The notes under the pieces are model-generated. The model saw only the letters and a program-made list of their open reading frames with translations. It was not told the DNA's origin and ran no database searches. Position numbers and translations under genes: made by a program. Below are positions 6,349 through 6,578 of a stretch of 6,578 nucleotides of DNA, piece after piece. Each line of letters starts with the position of its first letter. The stretch's first letter is position 1. Source of the stretch: Gammaproteobacteria bacterium. GTDB lineage: Bacteria > Pseudomonadota > Gammaproteobacteria > UBA5335 > SLRW01. The stretch covers positions 1 through 6,578 of the forward strand of contig SLLK01000374.1 in assembly GCA_007134115.1 (NCBI GenBank), written 5' to 3'.

Positions 6349-6578
6349 CTATGTCTGCTGCGAACCCACCGACACATCGCCCGACTGCGCGTCACCCTGA
6401 CCGATGCGCATGGCGGCGAACGCCCATACCTGTTCGACCAGCAAGTCGATCTGCTCGCGCACGGCGGCATCCGTGCAGACGCCGGCATCATCAACGCCCG
6501 CATCGGCCAGGTTCACGGCCACCCCCAGCGGGGTGGGCCAGCCGCGCAATGCATGCGCAATCGTGCGCAATGTGACCA
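6349..6578 (-). CDS. NAD(P)H-dependent FMN reductase, C-terminal part (5' truncated by window edge)
   Basis: Seventy-five C-terminal residues are visible, in an open frame from the window end to a TAG at 6351-6349. They begin VTLRTIAHALRGWPTPLGV; the segment RTIAHALRGWPTPLG is characteristic of the flavodoxin-like NAD(P)H:FMN reductases that partner luciferase-like monooxygenases. The motif is followed by a variable Asp/Ala-rich loop and a helix (EQIDLLVEQVWAFAAM). The N-terminal flavin-binding part lies outside the window, so the call rests on a short conserved stretch plus context: the next gene, 50 bp downstream, is a flavin monooxygenase that needs reduced FMN. A TTG at 6570 could be mistaken for a start but is internal. 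An alternative is another member of the same flavoprotein fold. Confidence 0.8.
   Translation of the reverse strand, partial: VTLRTIAHALRGWPTPLGVAVNLADAGVDDAGVCTDAAVREQIDLLVEQVWAFAAMRIGQGDAQSGDVSVGSQQT

Noticed and set aside
5195..6400. A 401-codon open frame on the + strand opposite the monooxygenase gene
   Set aside because: It is fully antisense to a well-supported gene, has no recognisable motif and no ribosome site. Long antisense frames are expected in GC-rich coding DNA.

Overview
The window looks like core chromosome of a GC-rich gammaproteobacterium. The reasons are the order zapA - 6S RNA (ssrS) - 5-formyltetrahydrofolate cyclo-ligase (fau/ygfA), a full-length two-ACT-domain IlvA, an RpiA whose catalytic residue numbers match the E. 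coli enzyme, and high-GC codon use throughout. The genus cannot be fixed from the sequence. I see no insertion sequence, integrase, tRNA, CRISPR array or other sign of recent transfer.

Layout. Positions 1-276 (+) hold the C-terminal part of the cell-division protein ZapA. After a 164-bp spacer rich in short dyads comes 6S RNA (about 441-628, +), which no protein-coding call would reveal. It is followed closely by fau (660-1283, +) and, 9 bp later, a stand-alone EVE-domain protein (1293-1745, +); these look like one transcription unit. Converging on it from the right are ilvA (2687-4222, -) and a classical short-chain dehydrogenase/reductase (1782-2600, -; GTG start). ilvA is divergent from rpiA (4356-5009, +; GTG start) across a 133-bp shared control region. 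Converging on rpiA is an operon on the minus strand: an NAD(P)H-dependent FMN reductase of which only the C-terminus is in the window (6349-6578), then a luciferase-like flavin monooxygenase (5069-6298).

How the genes relate. ZapA (Z-ring assembly), 6S RNA (sigma70-RNA polymerase sequestration in stationary phase) and Fau (folate recycling) form a conserved housekeeping neighbourhood. EVE is a PUA-like fold that binds modified nucleobases in characterised members. IlvA starts isoleucine synthesis and RpiA serves the pentose phosphate pathway. The reductase plus monooxygenase pair reads as a two-component flavin monooxygenase in which the reductase supplies reduced FMN; its substrate cannot be read from the sequence. 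The SDR is likewise of unknown substrate.

I did not find a convincing undescribed system. The points most worth a second look are the 6S RNA and the dyads before it, the fau-EVE coupling behind 6S RNA, the possible near-leaderless ilvA transcript, and the substrate of the flavin monooxygenase pair.
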